A stretch of 64,000 nucleotides of DNA. Origin: Bdellovibrio bacteriovorus str. Tiberius. GTDB taxonomy: Bacteria; Bdellovibrionota; Bdellovibrionia; Bdellovibrionales; Bdellovibrionaceae. The position numbers and the translations under genes were made by a program. This document shows, one piece after another, positions 32,752 to 41,065 of this stretch (position 1 is the first letter of the stretch; the number at the start of each line of letters is the position of its first letter). Below the pieces are notes generated by a model. The model saw nothing but the letters and a program-made list of their open reading frames with translations. It did not search any database and was not told where the DNA came from. The stretch lies in the NCBI RefSeq assembly GCF_000317895.1, contig NC_019567.1:1860001-1924000 (forward strand), in the 5' to 3' direction.

Positions 32752-34080
32752 CTATTTGGCTGCTTTGTGATGCTGGTGCATGAAGTCCTCTTTGACCAGG
32801 TCATAGAAGGATTTTTTATGGAATATTCGCGAGGTGCCGACGGCGATCGCCGAGCTGAGCATCATCGGAAACAGCGCGGAATGCCGATCTGTCATTTCAA
32901 AAATTAATATGAAGGCCGTAAACGGGGTCTGCATGAAACCGGACAGGAAGGAAATCATCGAGGTCATGATCAGCAGATGATGATTGTGCGGCCATACGAT
33001 CTGGGCCATGAATGATCCCATCACGGCACCAATGGTTAAAGACGGGGCAAACAAGCCACCAGCCGCCCCTGCAATGGCCATCAGAAGAGGGCCGCCGATG
33101 CGCACTAAAATATCCTGAGCCGTGGCAGCGCCATCACGGAATAACAGATCCAGGATAAGCATTTTGCCGCCGCCCACACCGTGATTGCTGATAAAAGTAA
33201 TGCCCAGCCAGAATAAAAAACCACAGCCCAGATTCAGCAGGCTTAAGCGGGTGAAAGACTGAATGCTTTTTCTTTTTTGATGCACGGAAAATAAAATCGA
33301 CCCATAGCTTGCGCCAAGGATGCCGGTGATGGCTGATGTGACAATCACCCACATGTAGGTTTCCCAGCTGATGGATTCCAGACTGGGAAAACCAATGTAA
33401 AGATAGCTGCCTTGGACAGTCTGAACCAGCAGACCCGTGGCGATCACGGACCAGATCACATAGGTTTTAAAGTTATTGAAATAGTCTTTGGACAGCTCCT
33501 CAAGCGCATAGGCGATTCCACCCAACGGCGTGTTGAATGCTGCCGCCAGTCCCGATGCGCCTCCGGCCAGAATGAACGGGCGCATGGAAAGCTGCTGAAT
33601 CCATTTTGTGGATTTTTCCCCGATGCGATAGAACAGCCCCGAGGCAATTTGTAAAGTGGGGCCTTCCTGGCCGACGGCGCCTCCGCCCAGAACGCAGGCG
33701 ATAGAGGCGATGATCTTCATGGTGATGGTGCGAATACCGATCAGCGAGCGAATAAGCGTTTTGTCTGATGCGGGATCCAGTTCGTTGGCAATCAGCATCT
33801 GCGGAATGCCGCTGCCTCCGGCCTGTTTGGCAAAACGATAGGGCAGGTACCAGCTCAGATAAATCATCGTCAGGGTGATGGTCAGCGAGAGCGCCCAGTG
33901 AAAGTTATCAACCACATGCAGGGCGACTTCTTCACCGAAGAAAAAAGCCTGGGAATACAGCAGCGAGGTTCCAGCAGCAACAAGACTTGCCAGCAGATAG
34001 GGGACAACACGCAAAGTGTCCTGATATTCCAGCTTATGCAGAATGTGGCGCCAGTTCTGGCGTAAGTCTGTAAGGGTCAT
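32752..34080 (-). CDS. CLC-family chloride/proton antiporter (442 aa)
   Basis: A polytopic membrane protein with all three selectivity motifs: GGSGIPQ, GQEGPTLQI with the gating glutamate (equivalent to Glu148 of CLC-ec1), and GGLFAPSL. The proton-transfer glutamate is probably in AYALEELSKDYF. With both glutamates present an exchanger is more likely than a channel (family knowledge). It has no C-terminal CBS pair. Start ATG with TAAGGG upstream. Such antiporters help acid resistance and charge balance. It is not clearly in an operon with its neighbours. Confidence 0.92.
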   Translation of the reverse strand: MTLTDLRQNWRHILHKLEYQDTLRVVPYLLASLVAAGTSLLYSQAFFFGEEVALHVVDNFHWALSLTITLTMIYLSWYLPYRFAKQAGGSGIPQMLIANELDPASDKTLIRSLIGIRTITMKIIASIACVLGGGAVGQEGPTLQIASGLFYRIGEKSTKWIQQLSMRPFILAGGASGLAAAFNTPLGGIAYALEELSKDYFNNFKTYVIWSVIATGLLVQTVQGSYLYIGFPSLESISWETYMWVIVTSAITGILGASYGSILFSVHQKRKSIQSFTRLSLLNLGCGFLFWLGITFISNHGVGGGKMLILDLLFRDGAATAQDILVRIGGPLLMAIAGAAGGLFAPSLTIGAVMGSFMAQIVWPHNHHLLIMTSMISFLSGFMQTPFTAFILIFEMTDRHSALFPMMLSSAIAVGTSRIFHKKSFYDLVKEDFMHQHHKAAK

Positions 34081-34134
34081 ACATAACCCTTACTCCTGTT
34101 AGGGGGTGATGGAAACCCTTTTTTGAATAAAAAG

Positions 34135-35061
34135 CTACAGACCTTTCAGGATGTCATTCAGATGCTGAATGTGTTGCAACGGGTGTTTGCCAACGTGATC
34201 GATCATCAGTTTTTTCGCGGCTTCGGCTTTGGCAACGCCTTCAAAAGTAATCAGGCGGTCCATCGCATTGGCTGATGAAACCAGAACCGCCAAAGGATCC
34301 ATATCCTTTTCGCGCATTCCTTTCGGGCCCGTGCCGTTGATGGTTTCTTCGTGCTGACCGATGATATTGATGACCGTCTGGTCAAAGTGCTTTTTATCCT
34401 GCACTTTTTGCGCGCCTTCAATGGGGTGCTTTTTCCACAATGCCAGATCTTCCGGGCTCATGGTGGCTAGCGGCTGTGACAGGTTCAAAGTGCTGTGGTG
34501 GTGACCATAGTCATGCAGCAAAGCGCCCAAAGTCAGAAGCTGCGTTTTCTTCGGATCATTAAGACCCAGTTTCTGCGCCAGTGCAATCGACAGGGTCGCC
34601 ACAGTCACGCCGTGGTGGGACACCGTCTTGTCCGTGTTCTCGATGTTCATCACCGCCGACATCGCCTGGGCGTTGCTCATGATAAAGTTCACATACTTGC
34701 CTGCGGCATCTTTGCAATAGTTGTAGCTTTCAACGTTCTCGGGATTTTCAAAAACCTCTTCCGCGTTGTTTTGTTGCGAACCCTGAATGATGTCGGCGCG
34801 GGTTTGGATGTCCTTCCCGGTGGTGTCGTCATAGGCCGTTTCAATATTCTTTTGCAGGTAACTGCGGTAGCTGACCTCTTCGTCGGTAAGGATGTACATT
34901 TTGCGCAGTTTTTTGTCCTTAAGGCGCTTCAGGCGTTCCCCCTCAAAGCTGTCGCCGCGACGAAGGTAGAGTATCATCTTGTCGTTGATTTTAACGTAAG
35001 CGTTGAAGTCGATCTTTTGATCGCCGCGCAGGGTGCTTACACGTATAGAAACATAATCCAT
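34135..35061 (-). CDS. HD-GYP-type phosphodiesterase with altered GYP motif (308 aa)
   Basis: Residues 1-70 form a small N-terminal domain (DFNAYVKIN, LYLRRGDSF). The HD-GYP domain follows with metal ligands His150, LLHDYGHH (His183-Asp184), His212 and QHEE (His237). Where the GYP loop should read GxGYPxGL it reads NGTGPKGM, so the tyrosine is missing. From memory, the crystal structure of Bdellovibrio Bd1817 was described as an HD-GYP protein lacking this tyrosine, and this looks like that protein; I cannot check. Predicted role: c-di-GMP hydrolysis or sensing. Divergent from the Hpt-like gene with 35 bases between. Confidence 0.88.
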   Translation of the reverse strand: MDYVSIRVSTLRGDQKIDFNAYVKINDKMILYLRRGDSFEGERLKRLKDKKLRKMYILTDEEVSYRSYLQKNIETAYDDTTGKDIQTRADIIQGSQQNNAEEVFENPENVESYNYCKDAAGKYVNFIMSNAQAMSAVMNIENTDKTVSHHGVTVATLSIALAQKLGLNDPKKTQLLTLGALLHDYGHHHSTLNLSQPLATMSPEDLALWKKHPIEGAQKVQDKKHFDQTVINIIGQHEETINGTGPKGMREKDMDPLAVLVSSANAMDRLITFEGVAKAEAAKKLMIDHVGKHPLQHIQHLNDILKGL

Positions 35062-35096
35062 TGCCTCTGTATCCTTCGATTGCTATCTTTGAGTGG

Positions 35097-35612
35097 ATGT
35101 CGATTGATAAAGAAATTGTAGAAGATTTTGTGAACGAGTCAAAGTCCTTGATTGAAGAGTTGTTGGACCTTCTCGAAGGTATTGAAGGCGACTTTTCTCA
35201 AGTTCGTAAACTTGCGGATTATGGCAATAACGTCGATCGAATTATGGGTGGCGCCAAGAGTCTTGCCCTGATGGCACCACCTGAACATGCATTGCACATG
35301 ATTTCGGACTATGCGGCTCTGTGTAAAGCTGTCGGTTACAAGGCGTCCCAGATCACTGGCAATGAACAGTTCTTTCATGTTTGTGTGGGTCTTTTGCTGG
35401 ACGCCACAGAGACTTTGGAAACCCTGCTTGAAAATATCCACAAAGATTCAAGCTTCCTGCGGGAAACGATCCCTCAGGCCTTTATCGAAAGACTTCGCTG
35501 GGTTTCAAATCAGTTCAATGAATCCTACAGTGCCAGCGTTGATACCGGTATGGCGCCGTCGAAGATGAATCAGTTTGAAATTGATGACCTGTTGAAAAAA
35601 CTGGGACTTTAG
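35097..35612 (+). CDS. Hpt-like (CheA P1-like) protein lacking the phospho-accepting histidine (171 aa)
   Basis: The N-terminus, EDFVNESKSLIEELLDLLEGIE, is the classic first helix of a CheA-type histidine phosphotransfer domain. The phospho-site helix reads NNVDRIMGGAKSLAL, where the family has (A)HxxKGGAxxL. Aspartate 47 stands at the histidine position and Lys is replaced by Met. It therefore cannot act as a normal phosphorelay donor and may bind a receiver domain as a decoy or scaffold (inference). Start ATG 35097 rather than the longer upstream frame, because the added residues overlap the divergent promoter region. Pairs head-to-head with the HD-GYP gene. Confidence 0.75.
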   Translation: MSIDKEIVEDFVNESKSLIEELLDLLEGIEGDFSQVRKLADYGNNVDRIMGGAKSLALMAPPEHALHMISDYAALCKAVGYKASQITGNEQFFHVCVGLLLDATETLETLLENIHKDSSFLRETIPQAFIERLRWVSNQFNESYSASVDTGMAPSKMNQFEIDDLLKKLGL

Positions 35613-36658
35613 TTTCCCAGTTTCTCAAGGCTCCACAAAGCCAGTTCCCCTAGCTTTTCATGTTCGCTCAGTGCTTGGATTTCCGGGCGCAGCTCTTTCA
35701 AACCCCGGTTGACGGCAACAATCATGGCATTGCGTTTTAAACCGAATGATCCCGCCCGGGCCAGCGGTGTTCCCAGAAAATCCCGACTGATTTTTTTGCC
35801 GGAAGCCGACAGAATATAGCGCAGGTCCTCGATAAGCAGAGCTTCTTCCGATTCATTTAAGCTAAGACTTGTTTCGATGGAAAGCTGGCCTTTAAAGGCC
35901 TTCTGATTCCACGGGCACACGGTTTGGCACAGATCACAGCCAAAGAACCAATCGCCAATTTGCGAGCGCAGGCTTTCTTCCGGGATCTGGCGGGATTCAA
36001 TAGTCAGATACGAGATGCATTTGCGTGCATCCATCTTGCGCGGCTCAATCAGCGCGCCGGTCGGGCAGATATCCAGACAGCGGGTGCAGGTGCCGCAGAA
36101 ATCCGGCAAGGGTGCAAACTCGGTGTGAATTTTCAGGGATGTGTAGATCTCGCCAATGAAAAACAGGCTGCCTTCTTTCGGGTGGATCAGGCAGGTGTTC
36201 TTTCCCACCCAGCCAAGGCCGGCTTGTTTGGCAAGGTCCCGCTCCAGCACCGGGCTGCTGTCGGTGAAGGCCAGGAATTCTTCCTCGGGGAAAAGCTTTT
36301 GTAAATCTGTGCACAAAGACTTCATGCGATCCTTGAACCAGAAATGATAATCCATGCCTTGCGCATACAGGCTGACGCGGGCTTGTTTCAGCGGGAATTC
36401 AGATTTTTTCTCGGGATGGGGAAAGTAAGGCATGGCAAACACCAAAGCGCTCTGGGCCCGGGGCCATTTGCTTTGGGGGTTTTCCTTGATCTGGGCGTGC
36501 TCGGCCAGATAGGTCATGTCTCCGTGCAGTCCCTGGTCAATCCATTCCCGGTAGAAATCAAAGCTTAAGGGTTTGCTCAATGGCGCAAAACCGAAGTGGG
36601 AAAATCCCAGATCGGTCAAGGTTCCATCGATAAGAGATTTCATCTCCTGTGGCGTCAC
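35609..36658 (-). CDS. queG: Epoxyqueuosine reductase QueG (349 aa)
   Basis: It carries out the last step of queuosine synthesis in tRNA, using cobalamin and two [4Fe-4S] clusters. The ferredoxin-like motif CGTCTRCLDICPTGAL and the second set in FGCDLCQTVCPWN bind the clusters. The N-terminal FSHFGFAPLSKPL and YHFWFKDRM segments are typical, and the length is normal. Start taken at GTG 36658. It is divergent from the CCA-adding-type gene 48 bases away, another tRNA-related function, and its stop codon overlaps that of the Hpt-like gene. Confidence 0.93.
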   Translation of the reverse strand: MTPQEMKSLIDGTLTDLGFSHFGFAPLSKPLSFDFYREWIDQGLHGDMTYLAEHAQIKENPQSKWPRAQSALVFAMPYFPHPEKKSEFPLKQARVSLYAQGMDYHFWFKDRMKSLCTDLQKLFPEEEFLAFTDSSPVLERDLAKQAGLGWVGKNTCLIHPKEGSLFFIGEIYTSLKIHTEFAPLPDFCGTCTRCLDICPTGALIEPRKMDARKCISYLTIESRQIPEESLRSQIGDWFFGCDLCQTVCPWNQKAFKGQLSIETSLSLNESEEALLIEDLRYILSASGKKISRDFLGTPLARAGSFGLKRNAMIVAVNRGLKELRPEIQALSEHEKLGELALWSLEKLGN

Positions 36659-36706
36659 GCGAACAAACTCTTTCTTTCAGGCCTGTCTTTTTCTACACTC
36701 TAGGAT

Positions 36707-37909
36707 GTGAATCAGGTGCAAAGTCTTATCGAATCTCATCCTCACTGGCCGGCTGTGGAGTCAATTTACCACAAGCTGCAGGCTCATGGCTATAAGGCCT
36801 TTTTGGCTGGCGGCTGCGTGCGCGACGCCCTGTTGGGCATTACCGCCAATGATTTGGATCTGGCGACGGATGCGACCCCCGAAAATGTTGAATCCCTGTT
36901 TAGTAAAACCGTCAATGTCGGCAAAAGTTTCGGGGTTATGCGCGTGATCGTGGAAGGCGCGGATATCGAGGTCGCCACCTTCCGCAATGACGGCACCTAC
37001 AGTGACGGGCGCCGCCCGGAAAATGTGGTTTTCTCAAGTCCTGAAGAGGATGCCGAGCGCCGGGATTTCACGGTGAATGCTCTTTTTTATGATTTGACCA
37101 CGCACCAGGTGCTGGATTTTGTCGAGGGCCAGAAAGATCTTAAAGCGCGCATCCTGCGCACCGTAGGGCAGGCCGAGCGTCGTTTTGAAGAGGACAATCT
37201 GCGCCTGCTGCGAGCAGCCCGTTTTTCCGCCCAGCTGAATTTTGAACTGGAACCGGCCAGCTTTGCCGCCGTGAAAAAAATGGCCCCTAAAGTGAAGTCT
37301 GTCAGTGGTGAACGCATTCGCGATGAAATGACCAAGCTGCTGAAAACAGAACACGCCAGTCGCGGTCTGCAGGTCATGAAAGACTCAGGCCTGATGAATG
37401 TGTTGTTCCCGTTTCGTCTGCGCAAAAATGAATGGGTGAAGAACCCGCTGGCCACCGAATCCTGGCAGCGTCTGGCGCTGTTTGTGCGCGGGGCTCAGGG
37501 GACGGAGCTTTCCCCGGTTTTGGATATGCTGAAGCTTTCCAGCCGGGATCGCCGGGCGATTGAGGATGCCTGGAAAATCTGGCAGGATCCGCAACTGGTG
37601 TTGAAGAACTCTTTGGGAAAACAGCTGCAGATGCTGGCCAAAGAGGGTGTTGTTTTTGCTTTAAGAATCTTACTGTCCGAAGCGGTTGAAAAAGCTGCCA
37701 TTGAACTTTTGCTGGCGGAATGGAAAAGCTGGCAGGAAATGCTGCCTCGGCCGTTTTTAAACGGCGAGGACCTGAAGGGGCGTCTCAGTGGGCCGGCCAT
37801 TGGGGTGTGCCTGGACAAGGCCTTTGAACAGCAGCTGGAACGCCAGCTGCAAAGCCGCGATGAAGCGCTGTTGTGGCTGAAAAAATATCTGGAAAGAGAG
37901 TCATCTTAA
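36707..37909 (+). CDS. tRNA CCA-adding enzyme / poly(A) polymerase family nucleotidyltransferase (400 aa)
   Basis: Class II nucleotidyltransferase. The head domain has AFLAGGCVRDALLGITANDLDLATDATP, with the DxD metal pair, then FRNDGTYSDGRRP and the template-side EEDAERRDFTVNALFYD. The neck follows with EDNLRLLRAARFSAQL. These features are shared by CCA-adding enzymes and PcnB; the missing HD domain and the size leave both open. The start is GTG 36707 with TAGGA upstream. The RDD membrane gene starts immediately after its stop codon (TAA-ATG), so they are one operon. Confidence 0.88.
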   Translation: MNQVQSLIESHPHWPAVESIYHKLQAHGYKAFLAGGCVRDALLGITANDLDLATDATPENVESLFSKTVNVGKSFGVMRVIVEGADIEVATFRNDGTYSDGRRPENVVFSSPEEDAERRDFTVNALFYDLTTHQVLDFVEGQKDLKARILRTVGQAERRFEEDNLRLLRAARFSAQLNFELEPASFAAVKKMAPKVKSVSGERIRDEMTKLLKTEHASRGLQVMKDSGLMNVLFPFRLRKNEWVKNPLATESWQRLALFVRGAQGTELSPVLDMLKLSSRDRRAIEDAWKIWQDPQLVLKNSLGKQLQMLAKEGVVFALRILLSEAVEKAAIELLLAEWKSWQEMLPRPFLNGEDLKGRLSGPAIGVCLDKAFEQQLERQLQSRDEALLWLKKYLERESS

Positions 37910-38512
37910 ATGGAATCCGCATTTGTTCCCAGCACCTGGAGACGTTTTTTCGCCTATGGCATTGATCAGATTATCAGTCTGCCGTTTTACCTGCCATTTG
38001 CCGGGGTGTTTTTAAGACTGATCTTTACTGAAGATGACGTCATCGTGACGTTGTTGCAGCTGTTTTTGCTGTTTTTGATTCCTGCAGTGTATGAATTCGT
38101 CTTTCTGGTGATGATGCAGGCCACGCCAGGCAAATGGTTTATGGGGCTTAAAGTGGTTCCGGCCACAAACTATACCGAAAAGCTGCACTGGTCGCAGTGT
38201 CTGTTGCGCCCATTGACGGGGCGTTTGAGTTTCTTTTTCTCATGGGGAATTTATGCCCTGGCGTTTTTCCGCTATGATCGCACGCATCTGTGTGATTGGG
38301 CGGCGGAAACCCGTGTGGTGCAGGATAAGCCTCGCGCGACTCAAGCACGCATGCGCTGGGTGTTGGGACTGGTATTTGTGTGTCTTTATTCCTATGAAGG
38401 ACTGGCTTCCGCCAAAATGATTCTGAAGTCCATTGACTGGTCCGAGCGTCAAGCCAACCTGCGTGAGGTGTTTGATCTTCAGGATTATATGGATGTGACG
38501 TTCGAAGATTAG
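37910..38512 (+). CDS. RDD-family membrane protein (200 aa)
   Basis: The RDD domain begins TWRRFFAYGIDQIISLPFYL, with the R...D pattern, and contains two further helices in LLQLFLLFLIPAVYEFVFLV plus the family motif ATPGKWFMGLKVV. A fourth helix lies at RWVLGLVFVCLYSYEGLA. RDD proteins are thought to act in transport or as stress-related membrane proteins; none is defined here. It is translated directly after the nucleotidyltransferase gene with no spacer. Confidence 0.85.
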   Translation: MESAFVPSTWRRFFAYGIDQIISLPFYLPFAGVFLRLIFTEDDVIVTLLQLFLLFLIPAVYEFVFLVMMQATPGKWFMGLKVVPATNYTEKLHWSQCLLRPLTGRLSFFFSWGIYALAFFRYDRTHLCDWAAETRVVQDKPRATQARMRWVLGLVFVCLYSYEGLASAKMILKSIDWSERQANLREVFDLQDYMDVTFED

Positions 38513-38520
38513 ATCGCTGA

Positions 38521-39912
38521 TTAAGCGGCCGGTTTCCATTTCTTGAAAATGGTCGTGGTCATCAACAGATCGACGTTGCCGGATCCAGACAGGGCCTCGT
38601 CGCGCAGATCCTGAATCGCCTGGGTCGCTGTGCGGGCTTGCTTTCCACCTTCAGTCAAAGCGGTCATTTCATGGAAACGATAAGCAAACCCCAATAGTTT
38701 GCCAAACTCAGAAATATCCGCATTAATAAGCTTCTTAGGGAAGCCTGTGCCGGCGCCATTTTCACGGTGCTGGCCGATGGCATCGGAAATCTCCTGCGGC
38801 AGCGGTACTTTTTTAGCTTTCACCATGACCACCGAGCGCTCGGGGTACAGCTGATACTGGCTGATCTCTTCCGGGGTGTAGTCATTCACGGGTTTCGAAC
38901 CCACGGTGACGGGCATCTGGGACAAGCCAATATTGTGCAGAAGGCCTGCGATGGCGGCAGTTTCGCGTTTGTCGGTACTCCAGCCCAGCAATTGGGCGAA
39001 ATAAGCGGCGTATGCCGACAGACAGATGCAGTCATGGTAAAGGGTTCGCACATTGCCTGAGAAACGGAAGACCTCATCAAAGATCTCCTGCGGGGGAAGA
39101 TCTTTGGTCAGTTCAAAGTCGGCAACGATGGATTTGCATTTATCAAGGATCACTTTGCCTTCGGAATAGTCCGTGGAAGCACCATTCAGGAACTGCGCCA
39201 TGATTTCATAGATGACTTTTTTCGAGCGGTGGAATTTTTCTGTCATCGAGATCGGCAGGGGCATGTTGCGCATGCTCATCACCGTGCGGGCGTATTCAAA
39301 GAACGGTTTCATCTGGGTCTTTTTGATGTACATCTGCTGTTTTAAGGCATTGAACTTGTCCAGATGCTTTTGGTCGACGATGTCGCCGGATTTACGCATC
39401 ATCACGGATCTGTGATTGGCGGGCAGGTGGACAAAGACATCAAAGTTGATGTTGGTTCCGGCGTCCATATCGCGCAGATCCACGGGCATTAGCGCTGTGA
39501 TCGGGATCTGGTCGCCTTCCATTTCAATCGGGGCCAGTTGCAGAACCATGTCGGAAATGAATTCACGGTCGAAATTGATGTGCATGATTTCATTCGCACC
39601 GTTTTTCTTCACGACGGAGAAATCCAAAGGGGCGGCGGAGGAATGCAGAACGATGACCGGGCAGTCGGGATAGTTCATTTTGGTGGACTGCACCCATTCA
39701 TTGGTCAGATTGGTGCCGTCCTGTCCGTCGACAAGGGCTAAAATAGGTTTGAAGTTTTCGGAAGTGCCGTGATCCAGGGCTTCGTCGATGGATTTGAAGT
39801 GCTTGAGCTGGTACGGATAGTAACCCTTCAGGATAGAGGTGATGGCTTCCCAGAAGGAGTCACGGGGACTCCCGATGAGAACATCAACCGTCTTTCCTGA
39901 AGTGGAACTCAT
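38521..39912 (-). CDS. Receiver-like plus degenerate HD-GYP signalling protein (463 aa)
   Basis: Three parts can be seen. Residues 1-130 resemble a receiver domain (DVLIGSPRDSF, ILALVDGQDG, CPVIVLHSS). Residues 150-215 are a small domain similar to the N-terminus of the 34135-35061 protein (NFDVFVHLPANHRSVMMRKS). Residues 280-440 are an HD-GYP domain in which the HD pair is HN (His326-Asn327) and GYP is GFP (GTGFPKK). Loss of the metal-binding Asp argues against normal c-di-GMP hydrolysis, so it may bind or relay the signal. Its start overlaps cheX by 4 bases; cheY is upstream, all transcribed together. Confidence 0.85.
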   Translation of the reverse strand: MSSTSGKTVDVLIGSPRDSFWEAITSILKGYYPYQLKHFKSIDEALDHGTSENFKPILALVDGQDGTNLTNEWVQSTKMNYPDCPVIVLHSSAAPLDFSVVKKNGANEIMHINFDREFISDMVLQLAPIEMEGDQIPITALMPVDLRDMDAGTNINFDVFVHLPANHRSVMMRKSGDIVDQKHLDKFNALKQQMYIKKTQMKPFFEYARTVMSMRNMPLPISMTEKFHRSKKVIYEIMAQFLNGASTDYSEGKVILDKCKSIVADFELTKDLPPQEIFDEVFRFSGNVRTLYHDCICLSAYAAYFAQLLGWSTDKRETAAIAGLLHNIGLSQMPVTVGSKPVNDYTPEEISQYQLYPERSVVMVKAKKVPLPQEISDAIGQHRENGAGTGFPKKLINADISEFGKLLGFAYRFHEMTALTEGGKQARTATQAIQDLRDEALSGSGNVDLLMTTTIFKKWKPAA

Positions 39913-40409
39913 TGCTGCACCGAAATCTCCACATAGAAAGTGGAGCCGTTCGTCAGGTTGAAGGGGATGACGAGTGTGGCACTTTTATCAGCGTGGGTGA
40001 TCTTGAAATCACCGGAAATCACGGTTGGAATTGCCATCTCGAAGTTGTAACCCAGTTGATTCAGAGTTGTCTTGGCAGAACCGTAAATCATGTTGGTCAT
40101 TTCACCAACGGCGTCCGACACATCACCATTGATGGAGGTGTGCTTTTCGCCCAGCATGTTCTCAAGAATGTGGAAGATACTGTCTTTGCCATAAGAGATC
40201 AGCAAAGTGCCTTTCAAAGGAGGCGCAACCATACCGACCATGCCGGCGATTTCCCCTTTAAGCACGAATTGCGGCTCAATGAAGGGCTTGCCAGGTGTTG
40301 CATCGGTCTGAGCGATGGTTTTCAGGGTCTTGATAACGCCTTCGACGAAAGCATTGATCAAGCGCTTGTCAAACAGGGGATTGATAGCTTCTTTTGGTGC
40401 TGCAGACAT
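39909..40409 (-). CDS. cheX: CheX-like CheY-phosphatase domain protein (166 aa)
   Basis: The CheX/CheC/FliY family dephosphorylates CheY-P through a Glu-Asn pair. Here it is in DVSDAVGEMTNMIYGSAKTT (Glu103, Asn106). Flanking family features are INAFVEGVIKTLKTI at the N-terminus and GLKGTLLISYG-like strands (LKGTLLISYGKDSIFHILEN). The protein is cytoplasmic and probably dimeric. It lies 21 bases after cheY and overlaps the HD-GYP-like gene at its end, so the CheY signal, its phosphatase and a c-di-GMP-type domain are produced together. Confidence 0.88.
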   Translation of the reverse strand: MSAAPKEAINPLFDKRLINAFVEGVIKTLKTIAQTDATPGKPFIEPQFVLKGEIAGMVGMVAPPLKGTLLISYGKDSIFHILENMLGEKHTSINGDVSDAVGEMTNMIYGSAKTTLNQLGYNFEMAIPTVISGDFKITHADKSATLVIPFNLTNGSTFYVEISVQQ

Positions 40410-40430
40410 TTATTTCTCCAGATCCAGATC

Positions 40431-40856
40431 TTAGGAAGCTTTTGCTTGCGCAGAAGGGTTGTGTTTGGCCCAAACGCGTTCCATCTTGCCCTTCAGAGTG
40501 GCAGAGTTGAACGGTTTAACCACGTAGTCAGAAACGCCGGCTTTAGCGGCTTCCAGGATGTGCTTTTGCTCGGACTCTGCAGTCACCAGCATGAATGGCA
40601 CAGACTTAGTGCGGGGATCGGCTTTGCAGGCCTTCAAAAGGTCGATACCCTGCATTCCGGGCATATTCCAGTCCGAAATGACAAAGCCGTAAGGCTGGCC
40701 TGCATCATGAGCGGCCTGGATCATCGGCAGGGCCGTTTTACCGTCATCAGCTTCCTCTACGTTGGTGTAGCCAAGCTCATTTAGCACTTTTTTAATGATT
40801 TTTCGCATAGTTGCGAAGTCATCAACGACCAAAAACTTCGTATTTGTGGGAAACAT
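40431..40856 (-). CDS. cheY: CheY-like response regulator (141 aa)
   Basis: A single receiver domain. It has the acidic pair VVDDFATMRK (Asp12, Asp13), the phospho-accepting Asp62 in VISDWNMPGMQG, the switch Thr in LVTAES, and the conserved Lys in VVKPF. The sequence VDDFATMRKIIKKVLNELGY is very close to flagellar CheY. It should bind the motor switch or another target when phosphorylated. ATG 40856 has AGGAG five bases upstream. A FliA-type promoter lies 42-68 bases upstream, which ties the operon to motility. Confidence 0.93.
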   Translation of the reverse strand: MFPTNTKFLVVDDFATMRKIIKKVLNELGYTNVEEADDGKTALPMIQAAHDAGQPYGFVISDWNMPGMQGIDLLKACKADPRTKSVPFMLVTAESEQKHILEAAKAGVSDYVVKPFNSATLKGKMERVWAKHNPSAQAKAS

Positions 40857-40897
40857 AATATCTCCTGAATGTTGGAAACTGTGTAAAATCCTCATGC

Positions 40898-40924
40898 TTA
40901 TCGGTCTAGTTTTTTAAAACTAGA
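40898..40924 (-). promoter_or_regulatory. Probable FliA (sigma-28) promoter of cheY-cheX-HD-GYP operon
   Basis: On the minus strand TCTAGTTT (40924-40917), then exactly 11 bases, then ACCGATAA (40905-40898). The consensus is TAAAGTTT-N11-GCCGATAA, so 6 of 8 and 7 of 8 positions match with ideal spacing. The predicted start of transcription is near 40890, about 35 bases before the cheY ATG. Confidence 0.7.
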
Positions 40925-41065
40925 GTCCAAAGCTATTGCGAATTTCAGTTTTTGTTGTCAGACTTTATTACAGGTGGTCGAGGCTACTTTTGGACATGAG
41001 TCCTGGGTGGCGTTGAAGGTTTAGACGGATTTAAAAACAAAAACAATTAGCGGGAGGGAGCAAGG

